Shown here piece by piece: positions 34,748 through 43,029 of a DNA stretch of 64,000 bases. A program made the position numbers and the translations under genes. Position 1 is the first letter of the stretch; each line of letters opens with the position of its first letter. This DNA comes from Flavobacterium resistens (lineage in GTDB: Bacteria > Bacteroidota > Bacteroidia > Flavobacteriales > Flavobacteriaceae): the NCBI RefSeq assembly GCF_900182645.1, contig NZ_FXTA01000004.1, positions 372,001 to 436,000 of the forward strand. The letters are read 5' to 3'. The notes beneath the pieces are model-generated. The model was not told the origin of the DNA, ran no database searches, and saw only the letters and a list, made by a program, of their open reading frames with translations.

Positions 34748-34918
34748 TTTTTGACAATCTTTGTGGGTCTTCGACTTCGCTCAGACTGACAATAAGTACT
34801 GTTTGTCATTTCGACGAAGGAGAAATCTCCACAAGTAACTCAACAAAGATTGGCGATTTTGATTGCGGAGCTACTCGCGGAGATTTCTCGTCCCTCGAGA
34901 TGACAAGATTGTGAAAAA
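34748..34918. repeat. 171-bp inverted-repeat element
   Basis: Outer arms (34748-34761 and 34905-34918) match in 13 of 14 positions. Inner arms (34804-34830 and 34879-34905) match in 23 of 27, with GGAGAAATCTCC and GGAGATTTCTC at the centre side. It has no coding capacity and looks like a dispersed non-autonomous element. Confidence 0.82.
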
Positions 34919-34971
34919 AACTTTGCGACTTAGCGTCTTTGCGAGCAAAAAAAGCCTAGCGTTCCTTGCGG

Positions 34972-34991
34972 ATCCCGATAGCTATCGGGAT
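34972..34991. repeat. Perfect 20-bp palindrome within a second repeat element
   Basis: ATCCCGATAGCTATCGGGAT is self-complementary. It is followed at once by an 18-bp sequence (34992-35009) that also forms the left end of the element at 25155-25172, in inverted orientation. Confidence 0.9.
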
Positions 34992-35133
34992 GCGCACTTT
35001 GCGGTTAAAAACCCGTACCAACATTGGAATTTGAAATTTAATAATTAAAATTTTAAAAACTTTTGTAACATTTTAATAGTTGCCGTATCAAAAGGACGGA
35101 TCCGATTAAATTAACAACTTAAAACTATTAAAA

Positions 35134-35979
35134 ATGAAAAAGTATATCATCTTAATTATCGCATTCTTATTCTCAGCATTATGTCTAAATGTTTTTGCAC
35201 AAACAAAATCATATTCTTTCGAAGTTCTTAAAACCGGAAAAGGAAAACAATCCATAATTTTCATTCCCGGATTTGCTTCTTCTGGCGAAGTTTGGAACGA
35301 AACCAAAACTGCTTTCGAAAAAGATTTCACTTGTTACACACTTACAATGGCCGGATTTGCAGGAGCAAAACCACAAGAAAATCCTTCATTTGAAAATTGG
35401 AAAACAGAAATCGCTAATTATATCAAAGAAAACAAAATCGTAAAACCAATTCTTATTGGTCATAGCATGGGTGGCGGATTGGCGCTTGCCATTGCAGCTG
35501 ATTATCCAGAATTAATTGGAAAAATTGTAGTTGTTGATGCGCTTCCGTGTATGGCTGCACTAATGGACCCGTCTTTCAAATCAAAAGAAAATAATGATTG
35601 CGCTGCAACCGTGAATCAAATGATCGGAATGACTGATGTTCAATTTCTTGAAATGCAGAAAAAAACAATGCCAAGACTTTTGGCAGATGCTTCAAAAATG
35701 GATATGGTAGTGGATTGGAGTGTAAAATCAGACAGAAAAACATTCGGACAAATGTATTGTGATTTTTCAAATACCGATTTAAGAGCGAAAATCGCACAGA
35801 TTAAATGTCCGTCGTTAATATTATTAGAGTCTTATTTTATAAATTTAAAACCAGCAATTGAAGAGCAATATAAAAATTTAAAAACAGCCAATTTTCAATA
35901 TGCAAACAAAGGTCTTCATTTTATTATGTATGATGACAAAGATTGGTATTTGGCACAATTAAACACTTTTATAAAATAA
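35134..35979 (+). CDS. Exported alpha/beta hydrolase
   Basis: The 281-residue protein has a signal peptide (residues 1-22, ending NVFAQ). An alpha/beta hydrolase fold follows, with the nucleophile elbow GHSMGG (Ser111), an oxyanion segment FIPGFASSG near residues 48-56, and a C-terminal His in KGLHFIMYDD (near residue 263). The substrate is unknown. It is the first gene of a tight operon with an ECF sigma factor (5-base gap) and a membrane protein, so its product or activity may be under that sigma factor's control. Confidence 0.87.
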   Translation: MKKYIILIIAFLFSALCLNVFAQTKSYSFEVLKTGKGKQSIIFIPGFASSGEVWNETKTAFEKDFTCYTLTMAGFAGAKPQENPSFENWKTEIANYIKENKIVKPILIGHSMGGGLALAIAADYPELIGKIVVVDALPCMAALMDPSFKSKENNDCAATVNQMIGMTDVQFLEMQKKTMPRLLADASKMDMVVDWSVKSDRKTFGQMYCDFSNTDLRAKIAQIKCPSLILLESYFINLKPAIEEQYKNLKTANFQYANKGLHFIMYDDKDWYLAQLNTFIK

Positions 35980-35984
35980 TAAGA

Positions 35985-36458
35985 ATGGAATTTGAACAAA
36001 TCTACAAAACATATTGGGATCGAATATTCAGGCTTTGCATGGGTTTTGTCAATGATTATGACATTGCGCAGGATTTGGCTCAGGAAACATTTATAATTGT
36101 TTGGCAAAAGTTGGACACTTTTAGAAACGAATCGGCTATTGGAACCTGGATTTTTAGAATTGCTTCTAATAATTGTTTGAGACAGATTGAAAAACAAAAA
36201 CGTTTTCCGAAATCAGAATTGCCGGTTCATCTTTCTGAGGAAAAACAACAATCGATCGAACCACAGATTCAGTTTTTGTATAAATGCATCGCCGAATTGC
36301 CAGAAACCGATCGTATCATTATTTCTTTGGAATTAGAAGAAGTTAAGCAAGCTGAAATTGCCAAAATCGTTGGTCTTTCAGAAGCAAATGTAAGGGTGAA
36401 GATTCACAGAATTAAAGAAAAATTGACTCAAAAATTTAAAGAAAATGGAAAACAATAA
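35985..36458 (+). CDS. ECF-type RNA polymerase sigma factor
   Basis: The 158-residue protein has sigma-70 region 2 (about residues 5-70, with DIAQDLAQETFIIVWQKLDTF) and region 4 (about 100-150, KQAEIAKIVGLSEANVRVKIHRIKE, a helix-turn-helix). I start at the ATG at 35985. The last 14 bases overlap the membrane-protein gene, a common arrangement for a sigma factor and its membrane-bound controller. Confidence 0.93.
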   Translation: MEFEQIYKTYWDRIFRLCMGFVNDYDIAQDLAQETFIIVWQKLDTFRNESAIGTWIFRIASNNCLRQIEKQKRFPKSELPVHLSEEKQQSIEPQIQFLYKCIAELPETDRIIISLELEEVKQAEIAKIVGLSEANVRVKIHRIKEKLTQKFKENGKQ

Positions 36459-37038
36459 TATAAACTTCAACGATTTATGGAAAAAACAAACCGTAAGTCA
36501 GCCTGATATGCAGGATTTGCTTTCTAGATTAAGCAAATTTAAAAAAGCATCTTTGCGTAGTTTATGGATGACAAATATTATGCTTTTTGCAACCAGTGCT
36601 TTTATAATTTTTATATGGATTTATTATCAGCCGCAATTTATTTCGACCAAAATCGGAATTGTTTTAACGATACTTGCAATGGTGATTTATCTCTTTGTTT
36701 CGAATAAATTATTCAGCAATTATAAAGACATTGATGCAACACAGACGAATCAGGAATATCTTCAAAAATTAGTTTTTATTCAAAAGAAGCAACAATTTTT
36801 ACAGACGAATATGATGAGTTTGTACTTTTTGCTTTTAACAGCGGGAATTTGTCTTTATATGTATGAATACGCAAGCAGAATGAGTGTTTTAGGCGCGAGT
36901 TTGACTTACGGAATCACTTTGCTGTGGATTTTGTTTAATTGGTTTTATATTCGTCCAAAACAAATTAAAAAACAACAATCAAAAATAAACAGTCTAATTG
37001 AAAAGTTTGAAGAGGTAAATAATCAATTAGAGTCTTAA
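36445..37038 (+). CDS. Membrane protein, possible anti-sigma factor
   Basis: The 197-residue protein has a ~40-residue cytoplasmic N-terminus, four hydrophobic helices (about 42-62, 68-87, 120-140 and 147-167) and a charged helical tail. It has no zinc-binding anti-sigma (ZAS) motif and no recognised family. Position and overlap with the sigma gene suggest that it holds that factor at the membrane; this is an inference. Confidence 0.7.
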   Translation: MENNNINFNDLWKKQTVSQPDMQDLLSRLSKFKKASLRSLWMTNIMLFATSAFIIFIWIYYQPQFISTKIGIVLTILAMVIYLFVSNKLFSNYKDIDATQTNQEYLQKLVFIQKKQQFLQTNMMSLYFLLLTAGICLYMYEYASRMSVLGASLTYGITLLWILFNWFYIRPKQIKKQQSKINSLIEKFEEVNNQLES

Positions 37039-37166
37039 ATCGGAAAGCTTTGCAGTATTGTAAAGCTTTTTTTGTTCTGAAAAATGTCAAAATGTCATTT
37101 TGTTAAAATGGTTCATAAATTGTGATTGATTTTGTAACTTTAAAAATCAATCAAAAAAATACAAAT

Positions 37167-37853
37167 ATGGGAGGTGGATATTTATTACTTGCCGGAGCTA
37201 TAATGTTGTTTAGCTGGATGGTGAGTTCAAAACTTAAAAGCAAATTCGAATTGTATTCTAAATTGCAATTGCAAAATGGAATGAGCGGAAAAGAAATCGC
37301 CGAAAAAATGCTTGCTGATAACGGAATTAGAGATGTTCGTGTTATTTCGACTCCGGGACAATTAACCGATCATTATAATCCGTCAGACAAAACAGTAAAT
37401 TTAAGTGAAGCGGTTTACAATCATCGAAACGCGGCAGCAGCGGCTGTTGCAGCGCACGAATGTGGACATGCGGTGCAACATTCTGTCGGATATGAATGGC
37501 TTACAATGCGTTCAAAGTTAGTTCCGATTGTAAATGTCGCGTCAAATTTCATGCAGTGGATTTTACTTGCAGGAATCTTGATGATTAAAGCTTTTCCGCA
37601 ATTATTGTTAGTGGGAATTGTGCTTTTTGCGGCAACAACTTTATTTTCGATCATTACATTACCAGTTGAATATGATGCGAGCAACAGAGCGTTGGCATGG
37701 CTTGAAAATAAGCACATGTTGACACAACAAGAACAAGCAGGGGCAAAAGATGCTTTAAAATGGGCGGCAAGAACTTATGTGGTTGCAGCTATTGGATCAA
37801 TTGCGACATTGTTGTATTATATCTCGATTTATTCGGGAAGTAGGAGGAATTAA
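37167..37853 (+). CDS. Zinc metallopeptidase, Zn_peptidase_2 (YugP-like)
   Basis: This 228-residue membrane protease has the zinc motif HECGH (about residues 96-100). An N-terminal helix, two central helices and one terminal helix are visible, as in the YugP family (PF04298). It starts at the ATG giving MGGGYLLLAGA. The substrate is not known. It ends just before a strong terminator shared with a convergent gene. Confidence 0.9.
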   Translation: MGGGYLLLAGAIMLFSWMVSSKLKSKFELYSKLQLQNGMSGKEIAEKMLADNGIRDVRVISTPGQLTDHYNPSDKTVNLSEAVYNHRNAAAAAVAAHECGHAVQHSVGYEWLTMRSKLVPIVNVASNFMQWILLAGILMIKAFPQLLLVGIVLFAATTLFSIITLPVEYDASNRALAWLENKHMLTQQEQAGAKDALKWAARTYVVAAIGSIATLLYYISIYSGSRRN

Positions 37854-37885
37854 TTTGATAATTAGTCAATTAGATAATTTATGGC

Positions 37886-37926
37886 AAACCCGACAGGTTT
37901 TAAAAATCTGTCGGGTTTTGTTTTTT
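37886..37926. terminator. Bidirectional terminator after the zinc peptidase gene
   Basis: AAACCCGACAG pairs with CTGTCGGGTTTT, followed by TG and T6. The stem is the same CCCGACA/TGTCGGG used at 6471-6518. The stop codon of the minus-strand gene lies at its edge. Confidence 0.92.
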
Positions 37927-38203
37927 ATAGTATTTTATATTTTAAAATAAAAAATATTAAGATCCAGATTGCCGTGATTATAAAAATGCTATTTTGATAC
38001 TGTTTTTCACCAAATTTATATAGTTTATAAATTAATACAAAAACATAAATCAGACTTATAGGGATTGAAAGTAAAAATAATATGCCGCCCATTCCCGGTG
38101 TGCATGGTCCGCCTCGATCTATTTTATCAAATATGAATGTAGTAATGAAATAAATGCTGTAGAATAATAAAGTTTTGTATTCGGTTCGAAGGTTTGTTAG
38201 CAT
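37925..38203 (-). CDS. Small membrane protein, unknown function
   Basis: The 92-residue protein has three hydrophobic helices and a Cys/Gly/Pro-containing loop (GGPCTPGMGG near residues 31-40). No family was recognised. It is convergent with the zinc peptidase and lies just below the Lrp/AsnC gene. Confidence 0.6.
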   Translation of the reverse strand: MLTNLRTEYKTLLFYSIYFITTFIFDKIDRGGPCTPGMGGILFLLSIPISLIYVFVLIYKLYKFGEKQYQNSIFIITAIWILIFFILKYKIL

Positions 38204-38243
38204 GTTGGAATTATCTAATTATTAAATTGACAAATTTTCTAAT

Positions 38244-38714
38244 TTACAATTGAATTTGTCTGTCAATCTGCTGATCTAGCGATATAAAAGTTTCTGTTCT
38301 CGAAACGCCTTCAATAGCTTGGATTTTATTATTTAAAAGCGACATTAAATGTTCATTATCGCGGCAAATAATTTTAATCAAAACTGACCAGTTTCCTGTT
38401 GTGTAATGACATTCTAAAACTTCGGGGATTTTTCTCAATTCTTTTACGGCTTCTGAGTTTCGGGAAGCTTTGTCCAGATAAACTCCAATAAATGCCATTG
38501 TATTGTAGCCTAAAACTTTTGGATTTACAGTGAATTTTGATCCTGAAATAACGCCAGATTGCTCGAGTTTTTTTAATCGCTGATGAATTGCAGCGCCTGA
38601 AATGCCAATTTTGTTGGCGATTTGTAATATCGGTTTTCGGGCATCGTCCATTAAATAACGAAGAATCTCTTTGTCGATACCGTCAATTTCAATTATTAGG
38701 GAATTAATTTTCAT
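38244..38714 (-). CDS. Lrp/AsnC-family transcriptional regulator
   Basis: The 156-residue protein has an N-terminal helix-turn-helix (about residues 12-60, DKEILRYLMDDARKPILQIANKIGISGAAIHQRLKKLE) and a C-terminal RAM/AsnC ligand-binding domain (about 70-145). It is a typical feast/famine regulator that binds amino acids and acts as an octamer or dimer. A -7 element is at 38764-38771. The target is unknown. Confidence 0.94.
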   Translation of the reverse strand: MKINSLIIEIDGIDKEILRYLMDDARKPILQIANKIGISGAAIHQRLKKLEQSGVISGSKFTVNPKVLGYNTMAFIGVYLDKASRNSEAVKELRKIPEVLECHYTTGNWSVLIKIICRDNEHLMSLLNNKIQAIEGVSRTETFISLDQQIDRQIQL

Positions 38715-38763
38715 AACTTAAAATTTGAAACTATTTTTTGTGATTTGGGTTTTAAATAGAAAT

Positions 38764-38771
38764 CAAATGTA
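38764..38771 (-). promoter_or_regulatory. Predicted -7 element for the Lrp/AsnC gene
   Basis: The minus strand reads TACATTTG, a full TAnnTTTG match, about 50 bases before the ATG. Confidence 0.5.
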
Positions 38772-38837
38772 GTTAAAAGGCTCTGAATAATGAAATTCCA
38801 ATAATGAAATTCTAAAATCGAAGGATTGTTATAAAAC

Positions 38838-38886
38838 AAAAAATCCAAATCCCAAGTGATTAAGTTGGAATTTGGATTTTAAAAAA
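38838..38886 (-). terminator. Terminator after hemD
   Basis: On the minus strand AAAATCCAAATTCCAA pairs with TTGGGATTTGGATTTT, followed by a T-run. Confidence 0.82.
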
Positions 38887-38907
38887 TTGTATATTTTTAT
38901 TCTTAGG

Positions 38908-39657
38908 TTATTTTCCTTTGTTTGCTTCGGCGATGTATTTTTCTAAAGCCATTGTCATAGAAGGAGTTTCAGGAGTTGGAGCAAGAATGTCAATTCTTAA
39001 ACCATGATCTAAAGCTTCTTTTTGAGTTGTGCTTCCAAATACGGCAATTCTGGTGTTGTTTTGTTTAAAATCAGGGAAATTTTTAAACAAAGATTTAATT
39101 CCTGTTGGGCTAAAAAATGCCAAAACATCATAATAAACATCTGCCAAATCAGACAAATCACTCATTACAGTTCTGTAAAAAATAGCCTGTGCCCAATCAA
39201 CTTTTAAGTTGTTTAGTGTTACAGGAGCATCTGCGTTTAACTGGTCAGATGCAGGAAGTAAAAACTTCTCGTCTTTGTACTTTTTGATTAGCGGAGATAA
39301 GTCTGCAAAATCTTTTGCTCCAACGTAAATTTTACGTTTTCTGTACACAACATACTTTTGAAGGTAAAATGCAACAGCCTCAGATTGACAAAAATATTTC
39401 AATCCTTCTGGAACTTTGTAACGCATTTCATCAGCCACTCTAAAAAAATGATCTACAGCATTTCGACTTGTTAAAATGATCGCAGTGTAATGATTAAGAT
39501 CGATTTTTTGTAATCGAATCTCTTTTGCGCTAACCCCTTCCACATGAATAAATGGTCTGAAATCAATTTTTATTTTGTGTTTTTGTTGGAGCTCAAAGTA
39601 AGGAGAATTCTCCACTTTAGGTTCAGGCTGTGACACCAAAATTGTTTTCACTTTCAT
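38908..39657 (-). CDS. hemD: Uroporphyrinogen-III synthase
   Basis: HemD closes hydroxymethylbilane to uroporphyrinogen III in haem synthesis. The 249-residue protein has the two-domain HemD fold: a first half with LTSRNAVDHFF (about residues 61-71) and a second with AFFSPTGIKSLF (near residues 178-189). I start at the ATG giving MKVKTILVSQ; the next in-frame start upstream would run into the DUF4271 gene. Weak overall conservation is normal for HemD, so the call rests on pattern and position. Confidence 0.87.
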   Translation of the reverse strand: MKVKTILVSQPEPKVENSPYFELQQKHKIKIDFRPFIHVEGVSAKEIRLQKIDLNHYTAIILTSRNAVDHFFRVADEMRYKVPEGLKYFCQSEAVAFYLQKYVVYRKRKIYVGAKDFADLSPLIKKYKDEKFLLPASDQLNADAPVTLNNLKVDWAQAIFYRTVMSDLSDLADVYYDVLAFFSPTGIKSLFKNFPDFKQNNTRIAVFGSTTQKEALDHGLRIDILAPTPETPSMTMALEKYIAEANKGK

Positions 39658-39671
39658 ATTATAAACATTTT

Positions 39672-40361
39672 CTAAGCACTCCCTTTTGTTATCCAATAAT
39701 AGAGAAAATAATAAGGGGCTATTTCAAGAGCGCAAAGATATAAAATAAAATAAAATAACTTGCTGATTATTGCATTTTGATACGTTTTAATTGAAATAAA
39801 ATAGGAGTATATACTTATACACAGCGAAATACCTATGATTGCCAACGGAACAATGCTCGGAATATTGTCATAATAAAATAAAACCGCGTTGATAGGAAGC
39901 AATAAAACGCCAATATAAGTTCGATAAGTGACTTTTTGTAAGTTAAAAAGATCAACAAATTCTTCGATATTAAAGGAAGTTGCAACAATTTTCTCGACTA
40001 AATATTTCGCCAAAATAAAATAAAGAAGGAATGTTGCAATCTGAATAAATAAAATCCAGTCGGTTTTTAGGACAATTTCTGCGGCTTTTGAATTCTCTGA
40101 AAAAATATGCATCGCCAATTGAATAAAAAAGGCAAACGAGATAATTTGAACAAAAAATAATCCAACCGTAAAACTGCTTTTCATGTGGCTGTTGTCACGG
40201 TAGATTTTGGCATATTTATCAGAAAAAATAAGCTTACTGAATTCAGAGAATCGGGTTTCGTAAGCAGATTTTGTTATCGCAACAACAGCAAAAGTCAGGA
40301 CAAATAAAGCAGTTGCCCAGTCTTTGTTTTCAATAATTCGTGGATGAAGGTGTTCAATCAT
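39672..40361 (-). CDS. DUF4271 membrane protein
   Basis: The 229-residue protein has about six or seven hydrophobic helices and a short soluble N-terminus. It matches DUF4271, a Bacteroidota family usually next to hemD. It ends 14 bases before hemD, so the two form an operon. A -7 element (40369-40376) lies only 8 bases before the ATG, so the mRNA may be almost leaderless. Confidence 0.85.
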   Translation of the reverse strand: MIEHLHPRIIENKDWATALFVLTFAVVAITKSAYETRFSEFSKLIFSDKYAKIYRDNSHMKSSFTVGLFFVQIISFAFFIQLAMHIFSENSKAAEIVLKTDWILFIQIATFLLYFILAKYLVEKIVATSFNIEEFVDLFNLQKVTYRTYIGVLLLPINAVLFYYDNIPSIVPLAIIGISLCISIYSYFISIKTYQNAIISKLFYFILYLCALEIAPYYFLYYWITKGSA

Positions 40362-40368
40362 AGTGTCA

Positions 40369-40376
40369 CAAAATTA
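40369..40376 (-). promoter_or_regulatory. Predicted -7 element for DUF4271-hemD
   Basis: The minus strand reads TAATTTTG, a full TAnnTTTG match. Transcription would begin within a few bases of the start codon. Confidence 0.5.
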
Positions 40377-40438
40377 GTAATTTTTTATTTCAATAGTTTT
40401 ATTATAGATTTATTATGAAGCAAATGCTATAAAAAGTT

Positions 40439-40446
40439 TACTTTTG
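40439..40446 (+). promoter_or_regulatory. Predicted -7 element for the glycosyltransferase-pyrC operon
   Basis: TACTTTTG, a full TAnnTTTG match, 22 bases before the ATG. Confidence 0.55.
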
Positions 40447-40468
40447 CGGTGAAATTACCGAGAAAAAA

Positions 40469-41194
40469 ATGAGTGATAGCATTGTCATAATTCCTACTTA
40501 TAACGAAATTGAAAACATCGAAAGTATAGTGAGAGCTGTTCTTTCGCAACATAAATCTTTTCATCTTTTAATTATTGATGATAATTCTCCAGATCATACT
40601 GCAAATAAAGTAATTGCATTGCAGGAAGAATATCCTGGTAAATTATTTTTGGAAAAAAGAGCAAAAAAATCAGGTTTGGGAACAGCCTATGTTCATGGTT
40701 TTAAATGGGCACTAGAGCGCAAATATGATTTTATTTTTGAAATGGATGCCGATTTTTCACACAACCCAAATGATCTTGAAAAATTATTTGACGCTTGTCA
40801 TTTTGGAGGCGCCGATTTAGCTATTGGATCTCGTTATGTTACGGGTGTGAATGTCGTAAACTGGCCATTAAGTCGTGTTTTGATGTCGTATTTTGCTTCG
40901 GTTTATGTTAAGTTTATAACCGGAATGAAAATTCACGATGCTACGGCAGGTTTTGTTTGTTATAAAAGAGAGGTTTTGGAAAAAATTAATCTGAACAAAA
41001 TCAAATTTGTTGGATATGCTTTTCAAATTGAGATGAAATATCGAACTTATTGTGGTAAATTTGAGATAACTGAAGTTCCAATTATTTTTACAGACAGAAC
41101 AAAAGGAGTTTCTAAAATGAGCAACGCCATTATTAAGGAAGCTATTCTCGGTGTGATTTCTCTTCGATTAAAAAAATTATTCAATACATTATAA
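40469..41194 (+). CDS. GT2 polyprenol-phosphate sugar transferase (Dpm1-like)
   Basis: The 241-residue protein is a family 2 glycosyltransferase of the dolichol-phosphate-mannose synthase type. It has IPTYNEIENI near residues 7-16, DDNSPDHTA near 38-46, the DXD motif (MDADFSH near 92-98) and GFVCYKREV near 164-172. It has no C-terminal membrane anchor, so it should be a cytoplasmic enzyme that loads a sugar on polyprenyl phosphate at the membrane. It starts a three-gene operon with pyrC and a DUF4296 lipoprotein. Confidence 0.9.
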   Translation: MSDSIVIIPTYNEIENIESIVRAVLSQHKSFHLLIIDDNSPDHTANKVIALQEEYPGKLFLEKRAKKSGLGTAYVHGFKWALERKYDFIFEMDADFSHNPNDLEKLFDACHFGGADLAIGSRYVTGVNVVNWPLSRVLMSYFASVYVKFITGMKIHDATAGFVCYKREVLEKINLNKIKFVGYAFQIEMKYRTYCGKFEITEVPIIFTDRTKGVSKMSNAIIKEAILGVISLRLKKLFNTL

Positions 41195-41204
41195 ACAAAA
41201 GGCG

Positions 41205-42545
41205 ATGAACAGGATTTTAATAAAAAACGCTAAAATTGTAAACGAAGGATCAATTTTTGAAGGTGATGTATTGATCGAAAATGATTTGATTGTTGAGGTT
41301 TCAGACAGCATCAGCCTAAAAACTTCAGATTGCAAAGTAATTGATGCCGAAGGGAATTATTTAATTCCAGGGGCGATTGATGATCAGGTTCATTTTAGAG
41401 AACCGGGATTAACGCACAAAGGTGATATTGAATCAGAATCGAGAGCGGCAGTTGCAGGAGGAATTACCTCTTTTATTGAACAGCCAAATACGGTTCCGAA
41501 TGCGGTTACTCAGGAAATATTAGAAGAAAAATACCAGATTGCAGCTCAAAAATCATTTGCGAATTATTCGTTTATGATGGGAGCAACAAATGATAATTTG
41601 GAAGAAGTTCTAAAAACAAATCCAAAAAATGTTGCCGGAATTAAGATTTTTCTAGGTTCTTCAACTGGAAATATGCTGGTTGACAGAGAAGAGACTTTGG
41701 AGAAAATTTTCTCAAGTACTCCAATGTTAATTGCGGTTCATTGCGAAGATGAAACTACAATTCAAAATAATCTAGCGAAATTTAAAGAACAATATGGAGA
41801 GGATATTCCGGTAACGGCGCATCACTTGATTAGAAGTGCTGAAGCTTGTTATATTTCTTCTTCAAAAGCAGTTGCTTTAGCAAAAAAGACAGGAGCAAGA
41901 CTTCATATTTTTCATCTTTCGACTGCTAAGGAAATGGAATTGTTTACGAATAAAATTCCGTTAGAAGATAAAAAAATTACTGCTGAGGTTTGTGTGCACC
42001 ATCTTTGGTTTACTGATGAAGATTACAAAACAAAAGGGAATTACATAAAATGGAATCCAGCTGTTAAAACTGCTGAAGATCGTGCTGAACTTTGGAAAGC
42101 TTTGAATGATGGCCGAATTGATGTTATTGCAACAGATCACGCACCTCATACAAAAGAAGAAAAACAGCAATCTTATTTGAAAGCACCATCTGGAGGTCCG
42201 CTTGTGCAGCATGCAGTAGTTGCAATGTTTGAAGCTCATCATCAGGGAAAAATCAGTGTGGAGAAAATTGTGGAGAAAATGTGTCACAATCCGGCTAAAA
42301 TTTTCAAAATCGAAAAAAGAGGTTTTATCAAAGAAGGATATTATGCCGATTTAGTAATTGTAAATCCAAGTTTGCCTTGGAGTGTAAATTCGGATAATAT
42401 TTTATACAAATGCGGTTGGTCGCCTTTTGAGAATATGGCTTTCAAATCTAGAATCACACATACTTTTGTGAACGGAGAAATGGTTTATAACAATTTCAAA
42501 GTAAAAGATGTACGCGCTGGAAAAAGATTATTATTTGACAGATAA
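41205..42545 (+). CDS. pyrC: Dihydroorotase
   Basis: PyrC closes carbamoyl aspartate to dihydroorotate in pyrimidine synthesis. The 446-residue protein has the amidohydrolase motifs: DDQVHFREPG near residues 59-68, GIKIFLGSS (metal-bridging Lys) near 145-153, HCED near 178-181, HLSTA near 230-234 and DHAPH near 308-312. The usual first HxH pair reads QxH, which I believe is normal for Bacteroidota dihydroorotases. It begins 10 bases after the glycosyltransferase gene. Confidence 0.96.
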   Translation: MNRILIKNAKIVNEGSIFEGDVLIENDLIVEVSDSISLKTSDCKVIDAEGNYLIPGAIDDQVHFREPGLTHKGDIESESRAAVAGGITSFIEQPNTVPNAVTQEILEEKYQIAAQKSFANYSFMMGATNDNLEEVLKTNPKNVAGIKIFLGSSTGNMLVDREETLEKIFSSTPMLIAVHCEDETTIQNNLAKFKEQYGEDIPVTAHHLIRSAEACYISSSKAVALAKKTGARLHIFHLSTAKEMELFTNKIPLEDKKITAEVCVHHLWFTDEDYKTKGNYIKWNPAVKTAEDRAELWKALNDGRIDVIATDHAPHTKEEKQQSYLKAPSGGPLVQHAVVAMFEAHHQGKISVEKIVEKMCHNPAKIFKIEKRGFIKEGYYADLVIVNPSLPWSVNSDNILYKCGWSPFENMAFKSRITHTFVNGEMVYNNFKVKDVRAGKRLLFDR

Positions 42546-42554
42546 AAAAAGGAA

Positions 42555-43025
42555 ATGAAGAATTTTGTATTTATAATATTGGTTTTGTTTCTTTCTGTAA
42601 GTTGCAAAAAAGAGCTTGTAAAAGAGCCAAAAGGACTTATTGAGAAAGGGAAAATGGTTGATATTATGTATGATTTGTCTCTTTTGGAAGCAATCAAATA
42701 TCAAAATCCGCTTTCATTAGATTCGGTTGAATCTGATCCGAAAAAATTTATTCTTAAAAAATATAAAGTGGATAGTCTGCAGTTTGCTCAAAGCAATATT
42801 TATTACGCAGCAGATTATGAAACGTATAAGGACATGTTTGATGAATTGGGCAAGCGATTGGCTGTTCAGGAAAGAGCTACAGATTCAATTCTTAAGATAG
42901 AAGAGAAAAAAGCGGCTAAAGCAGCTAAAAAGAAAGCAATTGAAAAACCTAAAGATTCTTTAAAAAGTGCATCAAACCCTGCAAATGTTAATCCGAACGG
43001 TAGGCAAAAACTTTTAGATCGATAA
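42555..43025 (+). CDS. DUF4296 lipoprotein
   Basis: The 156-residue protein has a lipoprotein signal ending in LSVSC (Cys17). A helical domain with YDLSLLEAIKYQNP (about residues 39-52) follows, as in DUF4296, and a Lys/Ala-rich tail. It sits 9 bases after pyrC. Function is unknown. Confidence 0.85.
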   Translation: MKNFVFIILVLFLSVSCKKELVKEPKGLIEKGKMVDIMYDLSLLEAIKYQNPLSLDSVESDPKKFILKKYKVDSLQFAQSNIYYAADYETYKDMFDELGKRLAVQERATDSILKIEEKKAAKAAKKKAIEKPKDSLKSASNPANVNPNGRQKLLDR

Positions 43026-43029
43026 CAAG

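Larger units (their letters stand above)
34650..35133. other. Gene-free region carrying two palindromic repeat elements
   Basis: This 484-base gap contains the leuS terminator (34667-34713), a 171-bp inverted-repeat element (34748-34918), a second element with a 20-bp palindrome (34972-34991) and an AT-rich leader before the hydrolase gene. No credible coding region was seen. Confidence 0.75.
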
